Source: Oscillatoriaceae cyanobacterium Prado104
GTDB taxonomy: Bacteria; Cyanobacteriota; Cyanobacteriia; Cyanobacteriales; Microcoleaceae
NCBI GenBank assembly: GCA_025454405.1
Contig: JALOON010000040.1
Coordinates: forward strand, 1 to 64,000
DNA length: 64,000 nucleotides
Direction of reading: 5' to 3'
Below are positions 32,678 to 41,294 of the stretch, piece by piece; within the stretch, counting starts at the first letter, position 1; each line of letters begins with the position of its first letter. A program made the translations under genes and the position numbers. The notes beneath the pieces were generated by a model that saw only the letters and a program-made list of their open reading frames with translations, was not told the DNA's origin and ran no database searches.

Positions 32678-34186
32678 ATGGCTAGAGACTTGCGGGGATT
32701 CCTCAAACTGCTGGAAGACAGGGGACAACTGCGCCGGATTAGCGCATTAGTCGATCCCGACTTAGAAATTGCCGAAATTTCCAACCAGATGCTGCAAAAA
32801 GGCGGCCCGGGATTGCTGTTTGAAAACGTCAAAGGCGCAGAATTCCCCGTCGCCATCAACCTGCTGGGCACGGAAGAACGAGTTTGCTGGGCGATGAATA
32901 TGGAAAAGCCGATCGAACTAGAAGAGCTCGGCAAAAAATTGGGAATGCTGCAACAGCCAAAACCGCCGAAAAAGATTTCTCAAGCGGTAGAATTCGGCAA
33001 AGTTTTGTTCGACGTAGTAAAAGCCAAACCGGGGCGCGACTTTTTCCCCGCATGCCAGCAAGTGGTAATTGAAGGAGAAGGGTTGGATTTAAACAAAATC
33101 CCGATGATTCGCCCCTATGCGAAAGATGCGGGCAAAATTATCACTCTCGGTTTGGTAATTACCAAGGATTGCGAAACCGGCACGCCGAATGTGGGCGTTT
33201 ATCGGTTGCAATTGCAGTCAAAAAATACCATGACTGTGCACTGGTTGTCGGTACGGGGCGGCGCGCGACACTTGCGAAAAGCGGCGCAAGCAGGTAAAAA
33301 GTTAGAAATTGCGATCGCCCTTGGAGTAGATCCGTTAATTATTCTCGCCGCAGCAACTCCCATTCCTGTAGATTTATCCGAATGGTTATTTGCGGGACTT
33401 TACGGTGGGTCCGGCGTAAGTTTAGCCAAGTGCAAAACAGTAGATTTAGAAGTACCGGCGGACTCGGAAATCGTGTTAGAAGGAACGATTACTCCGGGTG
33501 AAATTCTGCCCGACGGACCTTTTGGCGATCACATGGGTTATTACGGCGGCGTCGAAGATTCGCCGCTAATTCGGTTCCACTGCATGACGCACAGAAAAGA
33601 CCCGATTTATCTCACCACATTTAGCGGGCGGCCGCCGAAAGAAGAAGCGATGATGGCGATCGCATTAAACCGCATTTATACCCCAATTTTGCGGCAGCAA
33701 GTATCGGAAATTGTCGATTTCTTTTTGCCGATGGAAGCGCTGAGTTACAAAGCAGCAATTATTTCGATCGACAAAGCTTATCCCGGTCAAGCTAGGAGGG
33801 CTGCTTTGGCATTTTGGAGCGCTTTGCCGCAGTTTACTTACACTAAGTTTGTGATTGTTGTGGATAAAAGTATCAACATTCGCGATCCGCGTCAAGTTGT
33901 GTGGGCAATTAGTTCTAAAGTTGACCCGGTGCGAGATGTATTTATTTTGCCGAATACGCCTTTTGACAGTTTGGATTTTGCCAGCGAGAAAATCGGTTTG
34001 GGAGGCAGAATGGGGATTGATGCGACTACGAAAATCCCGCCGGAAACCGATCACGAATGGGGTGAAGTTTTGGAGTCCGATCCGGATGTGGCGGCGATGG
34101 TAGAAAGGCGTTGGGCCGAGTACGGTTTGGATGATTTGAAGTTGGGAGAAGTCGATCCGAATTTGTTTGGCTACGATATGAGGTAG
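32678..34186 (+). CDS. ubiD: UbiD-family prenylated-FMN decarboxylase
   Basis: A 502-aa UbiD-family decarboxylase starting MARDLRGFLKLLEDRGQLRR. The family core is visible: the N-terminal DPDLEIAEISNQMLQKGGPG, the middle segment NVGVYRLQLQSKNTMTVHWL, the catalytic region ILPDGPFGDHMGYYGGVEDS and the C-terminal GIDATTKIPPETDHEWGEVL. UbiD enzymes use prenylated FMN made by UbiX to remove a carboxyl group from aromatic acids. In cyanobacteria the likely substrate is the 4-hydroxybenzoate-derived precursor of plastoquinone. No ubiX is in the window. Length is normal. Confidence 0.92.
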   Translation: MARDLRGFLKLLEDRGQLRRISALVDPDLEIAEISNQMLQKGGPGLLFENVKGAEFPVAINLLGTEERVCWAMNMEKPIELEELGKKLGMLQQPKPPKKISQAVEFGKVLFDVVKAKPGRDFFPACQQVVIEGEGLDLNKIPMIRPYAKDAGKIITLGLVITKDCETGTPNVGVYRLQLQSKNTMTVHWLSVRGGARHLRKAAQAGKKLEIAIALGVDPLIILAAATPIPVDLSEWLFAGLYGGSGVSLAKCKTVDLEVPADSEIVLEGTITPGEILPDGPFGDHMGYYGGVEDSPLIRFHCMTHRKDPIYLTTFSGRPPKEEAMMAIALNRIYTPILRQQVSEIVDFFLPMEALSYKAAIISIDKAYPGQARRAALAFWSALPQFTYTKFVIVVDKSINIRDPRQVVWAISSKVDPVRDVFILPNTPFDSLDFASEKIGLGGRMGIDATTKIPPETDHEWGEVLESDPDVAAMVERRWAEYGLDDLKLGEVDPNLFGYDMR

Positions 34187-34398
34187 TCGTTGTAGGGTGC
34201 GCCGCCATGAAAAATCCTGAAAGTCGATCGACAATCTCATAGCGACGCACCTGACAAACCTTTAAGGCGATCGGTAATATATGGATTTATTGTATTTTTA
34301 ATTTATATAAAAACCGCAGATGCAAGGCAGATAAACACAGATGAACGCAGATGAATGAATTTTGGAGCAGAAATTGTCGATCGGTCTACTTAATTAAG

Positions 34399-35280
34399 CT
34401 ATAGTTGCTCGATCTTTGTTTTTAATTCTATAAGGTCGGGATGCTGAGTAATGTCTAGCTGAGTAATTGCCCAATCAAAAAATGAATTCAGAGAAATAAA
34501 GGGAGAATTTTGTTGCTGAATTTCCTTTTGAATATCTTTACCATTAAACCAAATTAAATATTGCTGCTGCGTCCAAAATTCTTCTGGTACAAATCGCTGT
34601 TGATAGACAACAAGGTTTTCTTCAAATTTGTCTGGTGTAACTGATTCAACAGCATTTCTAAATCGATCGACTAATTTTAACGCTTCATTTTTGCAGTCTT
34701 GCAAAATTAACGATTCAGGTAGTTTACTTTTATTCGTCCATGTAGTTTTGAGTTGTTCTCGGGCTGCGATCGCGTTTACCAAGCCACCCAATGCCCATCT
34801 TACAGCTTGGTAAGCTTGCAAGTTTCTGGCGCTAGTTTCAATTAATTTTGAAATCCGATCGACTCCTGGTGAATTTTTATGCCCCCACTTAGAAGTTGGA
34901 TTGTCCAGCTTTTCAGCATACTTTTCCGTCCAATAAGTGTGAATCAAATTAGCATCTAAAAGATAATTTTCAACACAAGTTCGATAACTTAAAAAAATAG
35001 ATTTATTGCCAGATTTATTTTCTCTTTGGAGTAGTTGGCAGTTGTCAGTTGGATTCACATCAAAATCTCGATCGAGAAAAACGATGTATTTCGGATTTAC
35101 TGCCCGGTTCGCCGAGAAGTATCCTTCAGCAAATTTTGAAAATGTAAACTTAGTTCCAACCGGAACGATTGTGCATCTATTACCCGGTATGCTATCGACT
35201 AATCTATTAAGTAATTTATAGTCTAAACTCGTTGGCGATCCTTCACAAAAAAGTATTTTTCCACTACTAACAACACTCAT
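34399..35280 (-). CDS. DUF4435 (TOPRIM-like) protein, probable effector of a PARIS-like pair
   Basis: A 293-aa protein beginning with the TOPRIM-like core of DUF4435: KILFCEGSPTSLDYKLLNRL with a conserved Glu, a middle strand, and KYIVFLDRDFDVNPTDNCQL with the DxD acidic pair. A Cys/Glu segment RTCVENYLLDANLIHTYWTE and a helical C-terminus follow. DUF4435 is the AriB nuclease of the PARIS anti-phage system. It starts two bases after the stop of an ABC-type AAA gene, the AriA-AriB arrangement. By analogy it would be released when the ATPase senses a phage protein and would cleave host tRNA. Function here is inferred. Confidence 0.65.
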   Translation of the reverse strand: MSVVSSGKILFCEGSPTSLDYKLLNRLVDSIPGNRCTIVPVGTKFTFSKFAEGYFSANRAVNPKYIVFLDRDFDVNPTDNCQLLQRENKSGNKSIFLSYRTCVENYLLDANLIHTYWTEKYAEKLDNPTSKWGHKNSPGVDRISKLIETSARNLQAYQAVRWALGGLVNAIAAREQLKTTWTNKSKLPESLILQDCKNEALKLVDRFRNAVESVTPDKFEENLVVYQQRFVPEEFWTQQQYLIWFNGKDIQKEIQQQNSPFISLNSFFDWAITQLDITQHPDLIELKTKIEQL

Positions 35281-35282
35281 AA

Positions 35283-36344
35283 TTACTCCTCTAAGCGGAC
35301 AATGTATGCTTCAGGTACTAACTGCTCTATATAATCAGAGTGAGTTGTAATAATAAATTGATTGTTTTTTCCTAACTTGGGCAAAGCTCTCAATAATGCT
35401 TGTTGCAGAGGTGGATGTAAGTGCAACTCAATTTCATCAATCAAAATCGTCGAATTATGAACATTCCAATTAGCAAAGTCCATCATCATCGGAAATATAG
35501 CGCGTTCGCCCCCAGACATTTCAGAAATCTCATACTGGTTTTTGCCATCGTATAGATAAAACCAGGGTTCGCTGAGAATGTCATCAATCCCTTCTCGTGG
35601 AACAGGCCCCTCAAAGCTACGTTCTGGAAAAACAGCTTGATAAGCTTGCTCAATTTCAGCATATATGTCTTTTTGGCCTGGGCGGAATTGCTGAATTCTT
35701 CCGCTTTCAACATCTTGATGAAATTGCCGCCACTTTGACAGGCGATCTCGTAAAATATCTTCCGTAATTTCAATTTTTTCATCCTGGTTTTCAGTAGTTA
35801 GGCTGGTAGAAGTTCTCTGCTCTGTGTACCAAAGAATTGTCCCTACTCGTTCAAACACCTGAAAACCTTCAGATTTAAGGATTTGCTTGGCATATTCCCG
35901 TCCTTTGAATTGAAACAATTCACTCGAAGTGTTTGCCTGAACCCGTTCACCTTGCCATTTAAGAGATACAATATGTTTGTCTGCAGGAAGAACTGGTAAA
36001 TGGCGACCGCTATTTTGCAATTTTTGGTGAAACTCGCGAACTGCGCAAATTTCTTGAGAAGAAAATTGCACTTTTAGAGTAACGTCTCGTTCAAACTTTC
36101 CCCAATTGCTACCTAGCAATTCATAGTTAAATCCCGGCCATTCTAATTCAGAAAGGCTCTGCAATCGACCTGTTGCTTCTCCCAGTGTTGCTGCTATTGC
36201 CTGTAAAATACTTGTTTTGCCAGTCCCATTCATCCCTATTAAAACTATCAGATCTCGTGCTAATCCAGTTTCTGGGTCGGTGAAATCTAATTCTCGCTCT
36301 CTAATTTTTTTAAAATACTTTAACTTGATAGATTGAACTTTCAT
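35283..36344 (-). CDS. ABC/RecF-type AAA ATPase, probable sensor of a PARIS-like pair
   Basis: A 353-aa ATPase from ATG 36344 (MKVQSIKLKYFKKIRERELD). Walker A is IVLIGMNGTGKTS at about 33-45. An inserted variable middle region occupies 110-270. The signature ISEMSGGERAIFPMM, Walker B STILIDEIELHLHPPLQQ and the switch His in FIITTHSDYIEQLVPEAY complete the site. The layout matches AAA_15/AAA_21 ATPases such as OLD, Gabija and PARIS AriA. There is no TOPRIM domain fused; instead a DUF4435 gene follows two bases later, favouring the PARIS type. Two XRE-like genes sit directly upstream on the same strand. Confidence 0.75.
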   Translation of the reverse strand: MKVQSIKLKYFKKIRERELDFTDPETGLARDLIVLIGMNGTGKTSILQAIAATLGEATGRLQSLSELEWPGFNYELLGSNWGKFERDVTLKVQFSSQEICAVREFHQKLQNSGRHLPVLPADKHIVSLKWQGERVQANTSSELFQFKGREYAKQILKSEGFQVFERVGTILWYTEQRTSTSLTTENQDEKIEITEDILRDRLSKWRQFHQDVESGRIQQFRPGQKDIYAEIEQAYQAVFPERSFEGPVPREGIDDILSEPWFYLYDGKNQYEISEMSGGERAIFPMMMDFANWNVHNSTILIDEIELHLHPPLQQALLRALPKLGKNNQFIITTHSDYIEQLVPEAYIVRLEE

Positions 36345-36435
36345 AGTTTGAATTGAATAAAGGTAAAGTCTTCCTATCAAAAACGTACTCTCAGCCTAAA
36401 CCGAATTAATCCCATTATACCGCCGGCAAACCAGC

Positions 36436-36648
36436 CTACTGTTCCAAAACCTCAACCAAGTCTTCAATCATCAAATCGAAAACAGCAGCCAGTTTCTGCA
36501 AAGCTGTATAATCCACTGTTGCCAGTTTGGGAGCTTGCGCGTATTTTTTAACTGTACTGTAGGGAATGCCCGTGCGATCGGAAACTTCTTTCAGCGTCCA
36601 ACCTTTCTCTTGTGCTAGTTCTCGAACTCGCAACCGAATTAATCCCAT
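36436..36648 (-). CDS. XRE-family HTH protein, copy 2 (70 aa)
   Basis: A 70-aa Cro/C1-type helix-turn-helix protein: MGLIRLRVRELAQEKGWTLK, EVSDRTGIPYSTVKKYAQAP, then KLATVDYTALQKLAAVFDLM. It is 66 of 70 residues identical to the protein encoded 233 bp upstream. It lies 91 bp before the AAA ATPase gene, same strand, so it is a plausible repressor of the defence pair. HTH proteins of this size bind short operators as dimers. The duplication includes the intergenic spacer. Confidence 0.85.
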   Translation of the reverse strand: MGLIRLRVRELAQEKGWTLKEVSDRTGIPYSTVKKYAQAPKLATVDYTALQKLAAVFDLMIEDLVEVLEQ

Positions 36649-36668
36649 TACACCGCCAGCAAATCAGC

Positions 36669-36881
36669 TTACTTTTCCAAAACTTCCACCAAGTCTTCAA
36701 TCATCAAATCGAAGACAGCAGCTAGTTTCTGCAAGGCTGTATAATCCACAGTTGCCAGTTTTGGAGCTTGTGCGTAATTTTTGACCGTACTGTAAGGAAT
36801 CCCCGTTCTCTCGGAAACTTCTTTCAGCGTCCAACCCTTTTCCTCAGCTAGTTCCCGAACTCGCAACCGAATTAATCCCAT
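36669..36881 (-). CDS. XRE-family HTH protein, copy 1 (70 aa)
   Basis: Near-identical partner of the gene at 36436 (differences: Glu13, Glu24, Asn35, Lys70). The 20-bp spacer between the copies (including CACCGCCAGCAAATCAGC) resembles the sequence after the second copy, so the 233-bp repeat is a whole-gene tandem duplication. It is first in the leftward unit XRE-XRE-AAA-DUF4435. Autoregulation is likely but the operator is not identified. Confidence 0.85.
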   Translation of the reverse strand: MGLIRLRVRELAEEKGWTLKEVSERTGIPYSTVKNYAQAPKLATVDYTALQKLAAVFDLMIEDLVEVLEK

Positions 36882-37010
36882 TTATGCTTGACAGAAGCTA
36901 CGTCTTTAGCTTTTAATAAAAGTGTTAGATATAGCGATCGCCCTCCGACCTCAGAAATCAAGGGCGAACGCCTTTCTTTTACCACCCGCAAACGCGGGAA
37001 GGATTACCCT

Positions 37011-37250
37011 ATGATACCAAAAGAACTGACCTATCGCGATCGACTTCTACCCTGGCACTTAATTCGCCACCTTCCCAACTGCCAGCGTATCACAGTCGCC
37101 CGCTTCGCCCGCCGCCCCGATGCTGAATCTTATCTCTATGCGTTGTGCCGTTTAATGCCCGAGGTTTCCCATACAATTGTGTTCGTAAATGTGCTGTGCG
37201 CGAGCGAAACTAGCATACCAATTCCGATGCAATTGTCGATCGAACGTTAG
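37011..37250 (+). CDS. Small conserved-looking cyanobacterial protein, 79 aa
   Basis: ATG 37011 has AAGGA at good spacing. The protein reads MIPKELTYRDRLLPWHLIRH, LPNCQRITVARFARRPDAES, YLYALCRLMPEVSHTIVF and a short tail. The basic, Trp/Arg-containing core gives the impression of a small cyanobacterial family of unknown function. The frame is open upstream to 36888, but that part translates a HIP1-type repeat. The tail after VFVNVL may be altered. Not recognised further. Confidence 0.55.
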   Translation: MIPKELTYRDRLLPWHLIRHLPNCQRITVARFARRPDAESYLYALCRLMPEVSHTIVFVNVLCASETSIPIPMQLSIER

Positions 37251-37608
37251 CGCGAAATTTTGCATTTGTGCCTGCGATCCGGCCGGGAATTAATTCCCGG
37301 CCTCATAGCGAAAGTCCACGCTCAGTGGACTGCATAAATAAAGTGCGATCGAACACTTGAAGAAAGATTGAAGATTGAAGATAAGTGCGATCGAACATTT
37401 GAACAAGGGATTGAAAGTGCGATCGACTTTTCAGTCGTCTTCAGACGACTTTCGCTATGAGGCGGGGGTTTAAACCCCCGACGGACTTTCGCTCTCTCGG
37501 CGAAGGTTTAAACCCCCGACGGACTCAAAGCTTTGTGCTACAAGCCATTTGCGCTCACAAAAAATTGGTAAACTATAATAAATAAACTTGAGTCAAGGAG
37601 TCACATCA
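37251..37608. repeat. Intergenic palindromic repeat cluster
   Basis: Copies of the GCCTCATAGCGAAAGTCC family lie at 37290-37330 (with GGGAATTAATTCCC and the GTCCACGCTCAGTGGAC hairpin) and at 37428-37525 (GTCGTCTTCAGACGAC, CGGGGGTTTAAACCCCCG twice, each followed by ACGGACT). Short GTGCGATCGAACA units lie between. It resembles the cluster at 2885-2935. The DUF4058 gene's AAGGAG is at about 37595-37600. No gene is seen. Confidence 0.7.
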
Positions 37609-38397
37609 ATGCCATCTCCATTTCCCGGTGTAGATCCGTATTTAGAACATCCCGATTTCTGGCCTGGAATACATAACTTATTGATTGCGGAAATTGCCAG
37701 ATTTCTATCTCCGCAACTGCGTCCTAAATACCGAGTTGCGGTGGAAGTGCGAATGTATGAAACTAGCGGGGAAAATTCCCTGGCTGTTGGCATTCCCGAT
37801 ATCACCATACAGCGCCGATCGACTGCAAGCAACCCTTCAATGCCTAATGTAGCTGTCTTGTCACCGGCAGTACAACCCGTGAAAGTGACGCTTCCTATCC
37901 CCGAGATAGTGAGGGAAGCTTATTTAGCAATCAAACAAGTAGAAAAAAAAGAAGTGGTGACAACGATCGAAATCCTGTCACCTACTAACAAACGATCGGG
38001 TAAAGGGCGGGAAATGTATGAAAAAAAACGCGAACAAATTCTGGGCAGTCGCACTCATTTGATTGAAATAGATTTACTGCGACGCGGCGAACCCATGCCC
38101 GTTTTTGGCAATAATATTAATAGTCTGTATCGGATTTTGGTCTGTCGGGGAAATCGCCTGCCTTCCGGCGATATGTATGCTTTTAACCTGCAAAATTCAA
38201 TTCCTGCTTTCCCAGTTCCTTTACGCCCGGAAGATGTCGAACCTATTGTAGATTTGCAACAGCTTTTCAACCAAGTATACGATATTGCAGGTTACGATAT
38301 GGAGATAGATTACAGTCGCGAGCCAATACCGCCTTTGTCAGAAACCGATACAGTTTGGGCTGATGTTTGGTTGCGCGATCGAGGATTGCGGAGTTGA
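37609..38397 (+). CDS. DUF4058 family protein
   Basis: A 262-aa member of a family abundant in filamentous cyanobacteria. The start MPSPFPGVDPYLEHPDFWPG is the family hallmark and fixes ATG 37609, which has AAGGAG upstream. Other conserved segments: HNLLIAEIARFLSPQLRPKY, AVEVRMYE, GIPDITIQ, EVVTTIEILSPTNKRSGKGR, IEIDLLRRGEPMP and the C-terminal tyrosine-rich region. The EILSPTNK and DLLRRG pattern recalls nuclease-like (PD-(D/E)XK) cores, but function is unproven. Its last bases overlap the start of the next ORF (TTGA). Confidence 0.88.
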   Translation: MPSPFPGVDPYLEHPDFWPGIHNLLIAEIARFLSPQLRPKYRVAVEVRMYETSGENSLAVGIPDITIQRRSTASNPSMPNVAVLSPAVQPVKVTLPIPEIVREAYLAIKQVEKKEVVTTIEILSPTNKRSGKGREMYEKKREQILGSRTHLIEIDLLRRGEPMPVFGNNINSLYRILVCRGNRLPSGDMYAFNLQNSIPAFPVPLRPEDVEPIVDLQQLFNQVYDIAGYDMEIDYSREPIPPLSETDTVWADVWLRDRGLRS

Positions 38398-38636
38398 TTG
38401 CATTATTATATTTTAGAGTTTGTGTCACAATTGAGGAACGATCGATTAATCCCACTGACGAACAAGCCCAAGCCTGTCTGCGCGTCTGCCAGATGCTGTC
38501 TAATTTCTACAGGGACATTCAACTATTCCGTTTTAACCCACGAAGTCGCGAAGTTTACATCTTTGCAGGCGAAGAATTGCAAATTAGAGTATTCCCCTCT
38601 GGAGACTGGAGTTTTATAAATGAAACCGAACTTTAA
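38394..38636 (+). CDS. DUF6888-like protein, 80 aa
   Basis: The frame reads SINPTDEQAQACLRVCQMLS, NFYRDIQLFRFNPRSREVYI and FAGEELQIRVFPSGDWSFIN, the pattern of the small cyanobacterial family DUF6888. The start is uncertain: TTG 38394 overlaps the stop of the DUF4058 gene (TTGA), giving 80 aa; no ATG is available. It overlaps the following DUF6887 gene by 17 bp, the usual pairing of these two families. The role is unknown; overlapping starts suggest coupled production in fixed ratio. Confidence 0.65.
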   Translation: MIALLYFRVCVTIEERSINPTDEQAQACLRVCQMLSNFYRDIQLFRFNPRSREVYIFAGEELQIRVFPSGDWSFINETEL

Positions 38637-39108
38637 AGAAATGAGCGTTCCCGATCTCAGGAAATATGTCCTAACGCACCGGGACGATATGGAAGCTATT
38701 GAGGCATTATTTCACCATCCGAGTCTGAAGTGGACAACCATGCCTCCCTTAGTGACTGGCGATGGTATGCCAATTGAAGAAAATATTCAGCTTGCGGAGG
38801 AGGAAATAAGGAAAAGAGTTGAAATTTCTAATGAAAAACAACAACAAAGGGAAAAAGCACGGGAGGAAGAATTGCGCCACAAATTAGAGCGGGAAATTGA
38901 GGCAAAACTTCGATCGCAAATTGAATTGGAAGTCGAACAGAAGTTGCAGGAAAAATTAGAAACAGAGATTGATGAGTTGATAGGCGCGATCGCCCAATTT
39001 TTAGCATCAACTAGCGGGTTTTCATCAAGACTGGCAGGACCGATCGCACTTTTGGCGATCGAGCAAGGGATTGAGGATTTTGGCGATTTTGAGGATTTGC
39101 GGAATTAA
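38620..39108 (+). CDS. DUF6887-like protein with coiled-coil extension
   Basis: A 162-aa protein. Residues 1-70 match DUF6887 (MKPNFKEMSVPDLRKYVLTH, RDDMEAIEALFHH, PPLVTGDGMPIEENIQLAEE). Residues 75-130 are a strongly charged coiled coil (REKAREEELRHKLEREIEAK, LRSQIELEVEQKLQEKLETE). The C-terminus is a short helical part (GPIALLAIEQGIEDFGDFED). The coiled coil is not part of the basic family and is probably an added oligomerisation arm. It follows and overlaps DUF6888. Confidence 0.7.
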   Translation: MKPNFKEMSVPDLRKYVLTHRDDMEAIEALFHHPSLKWTTMPPLVTGDGMPIEENIQLAEEEIRKRVEISNEKQQQREKAREEELRHKLEREIEAKLRSQIELEVEQKLQEKLETEIDELIGAIAQFLASTSGFSSRLAGPIALLAIEQGIEDFGDFEDLRN

Positions 39109-39135
39109 GTGCGATCGAGACTTATGCGCTTCGAC

Positions 39136-39202
39136 AAAGAAACCGGGTTTTTACCGAATCTTTGCGCTGTAGCGAAGGATTCTCGAAAAAACCCGGTTTC
39201 TG
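39136..39202. repeat. AAACCGGGTTT inverted repeat unit
   Basis: AAAGAAACCGGGTTTTT and AAAAAACCCGGTTTCTG flank a loop with GAATCTTTGCG and GCGAAGGATTCTC, nearly the same unit as at 20663-20731. It lies after the DUF6887 gene and could act as its terminator. Confidence 0.65.
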
Positions 39203-39273
39203 AGCCCCGGTCTAAATTCTATTCAATTTGATAAACTTTAAAGTAACGTTCAGTCACTTCTGAGATTTGCAGT

Positions 39274-40886
39274 ATGTTGGAATGGTTGCTCACGATCGGC
39301 GCAGCAGAATTAGGAAAAGCGATCTTTGAACAAGTCCTGAAGTTGGGGCAATCTGCGGCCGAGGATTATGTGAAAGATTTCTTTAAAGGCTGTCTTCAGG
39401 AAGGAATCGCGACTGCGAAACCAGAGGTGACAAAAAAAGCAGTGGCTGAAGCGTTGAAGGCGTTTTTAATGCTTGTGACCGATGAATTAGAGGATCGAGA
39501 ACTGTCTAAAGAGGTAAAGCTTTTGAAAAAGATTGTAGATCGATCGACGCTACAGCATTATCAACTATTTGGCAGCAGTCTACGTTAAAAGGCAAGCCGT
39601 TTCCGATAATACCAGAGGAATTTGACTGGCCGCGTGTGGGGCGTGAATATTTGAAAAAAGTGCGCCGAATTATACGAGAAACACCCGAATTGCGATCGCT
39701 CCTGGAAACTGAACTGCTGGAAGATATTGCCCGAAATACAACGCCACTTTCACCAGGTTTTGATATTGCCAAATATCGAGAGAGTTTGCAGTATAGCTAT
39801 GGGCATCTGAAATTATACGCGCTCGACAGTACCGATCGCGTTGATGCTATCAAACTTTGGAATATGTTCGTTGAGCAGACAGTTCGACAGGCATTGCCAC
39901 CAATGCGATATGAACTGCCGCTGGATGTGAAACGCCAACTGCAAGAACAGGGGCAATTGGGGCCCGATTTATCACCTGAAGCACTGGAAAACTATCGGCA
40001 AGAATATTTTCGGCAACCCTCGCAGAAGGCTTTGGAGGCAGTTGCAGATTCTCAACGGGCAGTGATTTTGGGCGATCCGGGTGCGGGAAAGTCCACGCTT
40101 TTGCAGTATCTTGCTTTGGATTGGGTAGAGGGGAAAACTGAATTGTTACCCCTATTGATTGAGTTGCGAGAATATGCGATCGCCCAGACTCACAACTTCC
40201 TAGAATTTCTGCATTGCGGGCGTGGTGTAAATTGGCAATTCGATCGGCAACAACTCGATTTCGTCCATCGCACATTTTTAGAATATTTCTGTGCTGTGGA
40301 GATTGTGAATCAATTTGAAAAGCAACGAACTCTGACATTTGAACAATTGCGCGATGAGATTTTCGGTCAATACTGGCAAGATGAGACATGGCACGAGGTT
40401 CTACAGCTAATTTGTGGCATGATTGATGCAATATTTGTAGGTAATATTATTAATTTATTAATGCGTCAAGATGTGGACAGGAGCCAGTTTTTGGATACAG
40501 AAAAAGACATGACCTATGGTGATACTCGTCTTAAGAAGGAAGCAATTAACAATCTACTACTGGCTGCTCAATGTTTAATGATTGTCCCAAACCGCATTGC
40601 TTTAGAAAATACAGAAAGACAGCTTCTATATTTACTAAAGCAAGAGATTGAGGTAGAACATCCCGATCTTTTTAGCAACTCAGCAGTTAAGGAAATCATA
40701 CGCATTTTAGCTGCGACATGGCAAGGGAACACAGAGGTATTAACGTGGTTAAAATCACATCTTATTAACCTCAAAAAACAAGAGTCTTACTTCTTCATTT
40801 TCATTCCCATAGCTCTCTTACAAGGATGGAAAGACGATCCTGAAACTTTATTATGGATAAAAAAGCAAATTCAACAGGCTGAATAG
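39274..40886 (+). pseudogene. Decayed NACHT-family NTPase (frameshift and central deletion)
   Basis: Two frames make one broken gene. The first (39274-39588, 104 aa) is the N-terminal helical domain seen in cyanobacterial NACHT proteins (EWLLTIGAAELGKAIFEQVL). It leaves frame near 39550-39588, and the sequence continues one base over (TALSTIWQQSTLKGKPFPII, PEEFDWPRVGREYLKKVRRI). The second part holds Walker A AVILGDPGAGKSTLLQYLAL and LLPLLIELREYAIAQ. It then jumps from LEFLHCGRGVNWQFDRQQL to the late-NACHT segment DFVHRTFLEYFCAVEIVNQF, so Walker B and the sensor region are missing. NACHT proteins are NLR-like immune sensors; this one cannot hydrolyse NTP normally. Confidence 0.75.
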
Positions 40887-41294
40887 AACCCATTTGACAT
40901 CTTTTTAACGATCGCCCGCTATTCGCTATCGGATCGATTGCGAGCATATGACCAATTGCGGACGAGTGGCCTTAGCATCAATAAGCGTAAAAAAATCATT
41001 AGCTTTCGGGCTGTTTTTCGTTGTTCGATCGAGTACCTAAACAAATATTTTTGGTTTTGATAAGAATTTTACACCGCTCCATGATGTTCTACGACCTATG
41101 CCTTGGTTTCCCCATCTTGTAAATATCCTGATGCAATCCCTGATTGGTAAACCTTTTTACGGCAAAAAGATTTTGAAGAATGCCAATGCTTTTCCTTTAA
41201 AATAATCTGGCATCGCCTGCAAAACTCATCCCGATCGATTAAGATACGATCGTTAATTTAACTGCGAGAGTCAAAGGCAACGCTCGATCGAATT
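40887..41294. other. Intergenic region with a 54-codon unexplained frame
   Basis: No clear gene. On the plus strand 41041-41205 an open frame reads TNIFGFDKNFTPLHDVLRPM, PWFPHLVNILMQSLIGKPFY and GKKILKNANAFPLK before TAA. It looks like a protein end but has no start codon with a ribosome binding site; I take it as a gene remnant of unknown origin. CGATCGATTAAGATACGATCG lies just before the GAF gene. Confidence 0.35.

Noticed and set aside
33665-34240. Leftward 191-aa ORF antisense to ubiD
   Set aside because: Full overlap with a clear UbiD coding region and no domain in the antisense translation.
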